Shown one piece after another: positions 6,436-7,882 of a stretch of DNA of 7,882 nt. Source of the stretch: an uncultured cyanobacterium (lineage in GTDB: Bacteria > Cyanobacteriota > Cyanobacteriia > PCC-6307 > Cyanobiaceae); contig CAIXOZ010000084.1 of the NCBI GenBank assembly GCA_903921295.1, positions 1 through 7,882 on the forward strand, read 5' to 3'. Below the pieces are notes generated by a model. The model saw nothing but the letters and a program-made list of their open reading frames with translations. It did no database searches and was not told where the DNA came from. Positions within the stretch are counted from its first letter, which is position 1. Each line of letters starts with the position of its first letter. A program made the position numbers and the translations under genes.

Positions 6436-7863
6436 AGCGACAACGCCGTCAACGATCGATCGAGGCCCGGCCGCTCCCCGGTCGTTCGCGCTGAGTCCGG
6501 CGCCCCGGAGGGACGGCAGGAACCGCTGCCGGGTCCCATCGCCAGGGCCGAAGGCTTTGAGGGGCTCGGGCTGGGGGAACCGCTGCTGCGGGCGGTGGCG
6601 GACAAGGGCTACACGCATCCTTCGCCGATTCAGAGCCAGTGCATCCCGGCCGTGATCAGCGGCCGCGATGTGATGGCCGCCGCCCAGACGGGCACGGGCA
6701 AGACCGCCGGCTTCACCCTGCCGATGCTGGAGCGGCTGCGGCATGGCCCGCGGGCACGCAACAACGTCGTGCGCAGCCTGGTGCTCACCCCCACCCGTGA
6801 GCTCGCTGCCCAGGTGGCCGAGAGTGTGCGCGCCTATGGCCGCTACCTCGACCTGCGCTCCGAGGTGGTGTTCGGCGGGGTCAAGATCAATCCGCAGATG
6901 ATGCGCCTGCGGGGCGGTGCCGATGTGCTCGTCGCCACGCCGGGACGGTTGATGGACCTGCAGCAGCAGCGGGCGATCCGCCTCGATCGGGTCGAGATCC
7001 TGGTGCTCGATGAGGCCGACCGGATGCTCGACATGGGTTTCATCCGCGACATCCGCAAAATCCTGGCCCTGTTGCCGGAGAAGCGGCAGAACCTGCTCTT
7101 TTCGGCCACGTTCTCCCCTGAGATCCGCAAACTGACGGCGGGCTTGCTGCATCAACCGCTGCAACTGCAGGCCTCCCCGGAAAACCAGGCGGCGCCCACG
7201 GTCGAGCACCTTATGCACCCCTGTGACATGGCGACCAAGGGGGATCTGCTCAGCCATCTGATCCGCAGCAACGACTGGCAGCAGGTGTTGGTGTTCTCAC
7301 GCACCAAGCACGGAGCCAACCGACTCGCCGATCGCCTGGAGAAGGAGGGGCTGAAGGCCGCCGCCATCCATGGCAACAAGAGCCAGGGGGCGCGCACCCG
7401 GGCCCTGGCCGGCTTCAAGAGCGGCGAGGTGCAGGTGCTGGTGGCCACAGACATCGCCGCGCGCGGCATCGACATTCACCAGCTCCCCCATGTGGTCAAT
7501 CTCGACCTGCCCAACGTCGCCGAGGACTATGTGCATCGCATCGGTCGGACCGGCCGCGCCGGTCACGCCGGCCATGCGGTGTCGCTGGTGGCCGCCGAAG
7601 AACATGAGCTGCTGCGGGCCATCGAACGCCTGATCGGCCATCCCCTTCCCCGTGAGGTGGTGCCGGGCTTCGAACCCAGGATCCTCTCCGCACCACCTCT
7701 GGATCTGAGCGGGGGCCGCAACCGTCCACCGCGCCAGGGTGGTGGCGGTGGTGGTGGCGGACGCAATCGCAACGCCGCTGGCAGCCGCAGCGGCGGCGGC
7801 GGGGGCGGCAGCGCCCGATCTGGCCCACCCAATGGGCTCCCGCGTCGCAGGACCGCCGGATGA
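6364..7863 (+). CDS. rhlE: DEAD-box ATP-dependent RNA helicase, RhlE type
   Basis: ATP-dependent RNA helicase that unwinds short RNA duplexes; relatives act in ribosome assembly, mRNA turnover and cold or redox response. Length is 499 aa from TTG. All motifs are present: Q motif with Phe65 and Gln90, Walker A AQTGTGKT (107-114), PTRELAAQ (143-150), TPGR (192-195), DEAD (216-219), SAT (247-249), ATDIAARGID (361-370) and HRIGRTGR (391-398). The core, including RTKHGAN and IHGNKSQGARTRALA, closely matches E. coli RhlE as I recall it. The flanks are unusual: residues 1-64 are a basic, Ser/Arg/Gln-rich extension built from tetrapeptide repeats, and residues from about 450 are a Gly/Arg-rich tail with runs of eight and six glycines (459-466, 477-482), probably RNA-binding and disordered. 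The start is uncertain: after the TGA at 6328 there is no in-frame ATG or GTG before the Q motif, only CTG 6352 and TTG 6364. It begins 38 bp after the upstream gene. Confidence 0.95.
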   Translation: MQPSQDRSQPRSQEGSRERTRERSSDNAVNDRSRPGRSPVVRAESGAPEGRQEPLPGPIARAEGFEGLGLGEPLLRAVADKGYTHPSPIQSQCIPAVISGRDVMAAAQTGTGKTAGFTLPMLERLRHGPRARNNVVRSLVLTPTRELAAQVAESVRAYGRYLDLRSEVVFGGVKINPQMMRLRGGADVLVATPGRLMDLQQQRAIRLDRVEILVLDEADRMLDMGFIRDIRKILALLPEKRQNLLFSATFSPEIRKLTAGLLHQPLQLQASPENQAAPTVEHLMHPCDMATKGDLLSHLIRSNDWQQVLVFSRTKHGANRLADRLEKEGLKAAAIHGNKSQGARTRALAGFKSGEVQVLVATDIAARGIDIHQLPHVVNLDLPNVAEDYVHRIGRTGRAGHAGHAVSLVAAEEHELLRAIERLIGHPLPREVVPGFEPRILSAPPLDLSGGRNRPPRQGGGGGGGGRNRNAAGSRSGGGGGGSARSGPPNGLPRRRTAG

Positions 7864-7882
7864 GCCACGACGCTTTTTTCGA
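7860..7882 (+). CDS. Start of a downstream gene overlapping the helicase stop (partial)
   Basis: An ATG at 7860-7862 overlaps the helicase TGA as ATGA, a typical translational-coupling arrangement. The frame reads MSHDAFF and then leaves the window. Seven codons are too few to identify the product or to prove that it is a gene; the overlap geometry is the main support. The T-run at 7874-7879 lies inside this reading frame. Confidence 0.45.

Noticed and set aside
6133..7257. 374-aa minus-strand open frame opposite the helicase
   Set aside because: Its repeats, such as GPFPGPFPGAF, are only the complement of the 12-bp repeat; the rest mirrors DEAD-box coding sequence.
7874..7879. Six-T run as a terminator after the helicase
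   Set aside because: No stable hairpin precedes it, and it lies inside the overlapping downstream reading frame.

Overview
The window is GC-rich, gene-dense DNA. It looks like a chromosomal segment from a cyanobacterium, most likely the Synechococcus/Cyanobium group. This rests on three things: the strong cyanobacterial flavour of the Mfd and RhlE-type helicase proteins; a small four-cysteine protein that I recall as a cyanobacteria-restricted family (DUF6464-like); and an unrecognised protein upstream of mfd that resembles picocyanobacterial hypotheticals. The assignment comes from family recall, not a search. I see no transposase, integrase, phage gene, tRNA, rRNA or CRISPR array.

Layout. 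The left two thirds (about 1-5144) is read on the minus strand. In transcription order it holds an uncharacterised 292-aa protein (5144-4266), mfd, the transcription-repair coupling factor (4204-596), and the start of an NAD-type glyceraldehyde-3-phosphate dehydrogenase (453-1, running off the window). The right third is read on the plus strand, away from a 59-bp divergent spacer (5145-5203). It holds a TerC-family membrane protein (5204-5962), a small four-cysteine protein 9 bp behind it (5972-6325), a hairpin that overlaps that gene's stop codon, an RhlE-type DEAD-box RNA helicase (6364-7863), and the first seven codons of another gene overlapping the helicase stop by ATGA (from 7860).

How the genes may work together. 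These are ordinary housekeeping and accessory genes rather than one coherent pathway. Mfd removes stalled RNA polymerase and recruits UvrA. The unknown protein sits 61 bp upstream of it, possibly co-transcribed, with a long inverted repeat between them. TerC is a candidate metal (manganese) exporter, and the four-cysteine protein is probably in its operon. The helicase likely remodels RNA, as in ribosome assembly, mRNA decay or cold and redox response.

The most unusual parts are: a 12-bp tandem repeat that forms the helicase N-terminus and starts upstream of its only plausible start codon (TTG); a tandemly duplicated 42-residue Leu-Gly-Trp module in the unknown protein; the nested inverted repeat before mfd; and the TerC/four-cysteine gene pair. 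I found no convincing evidence of a wholly new multi-gene system.
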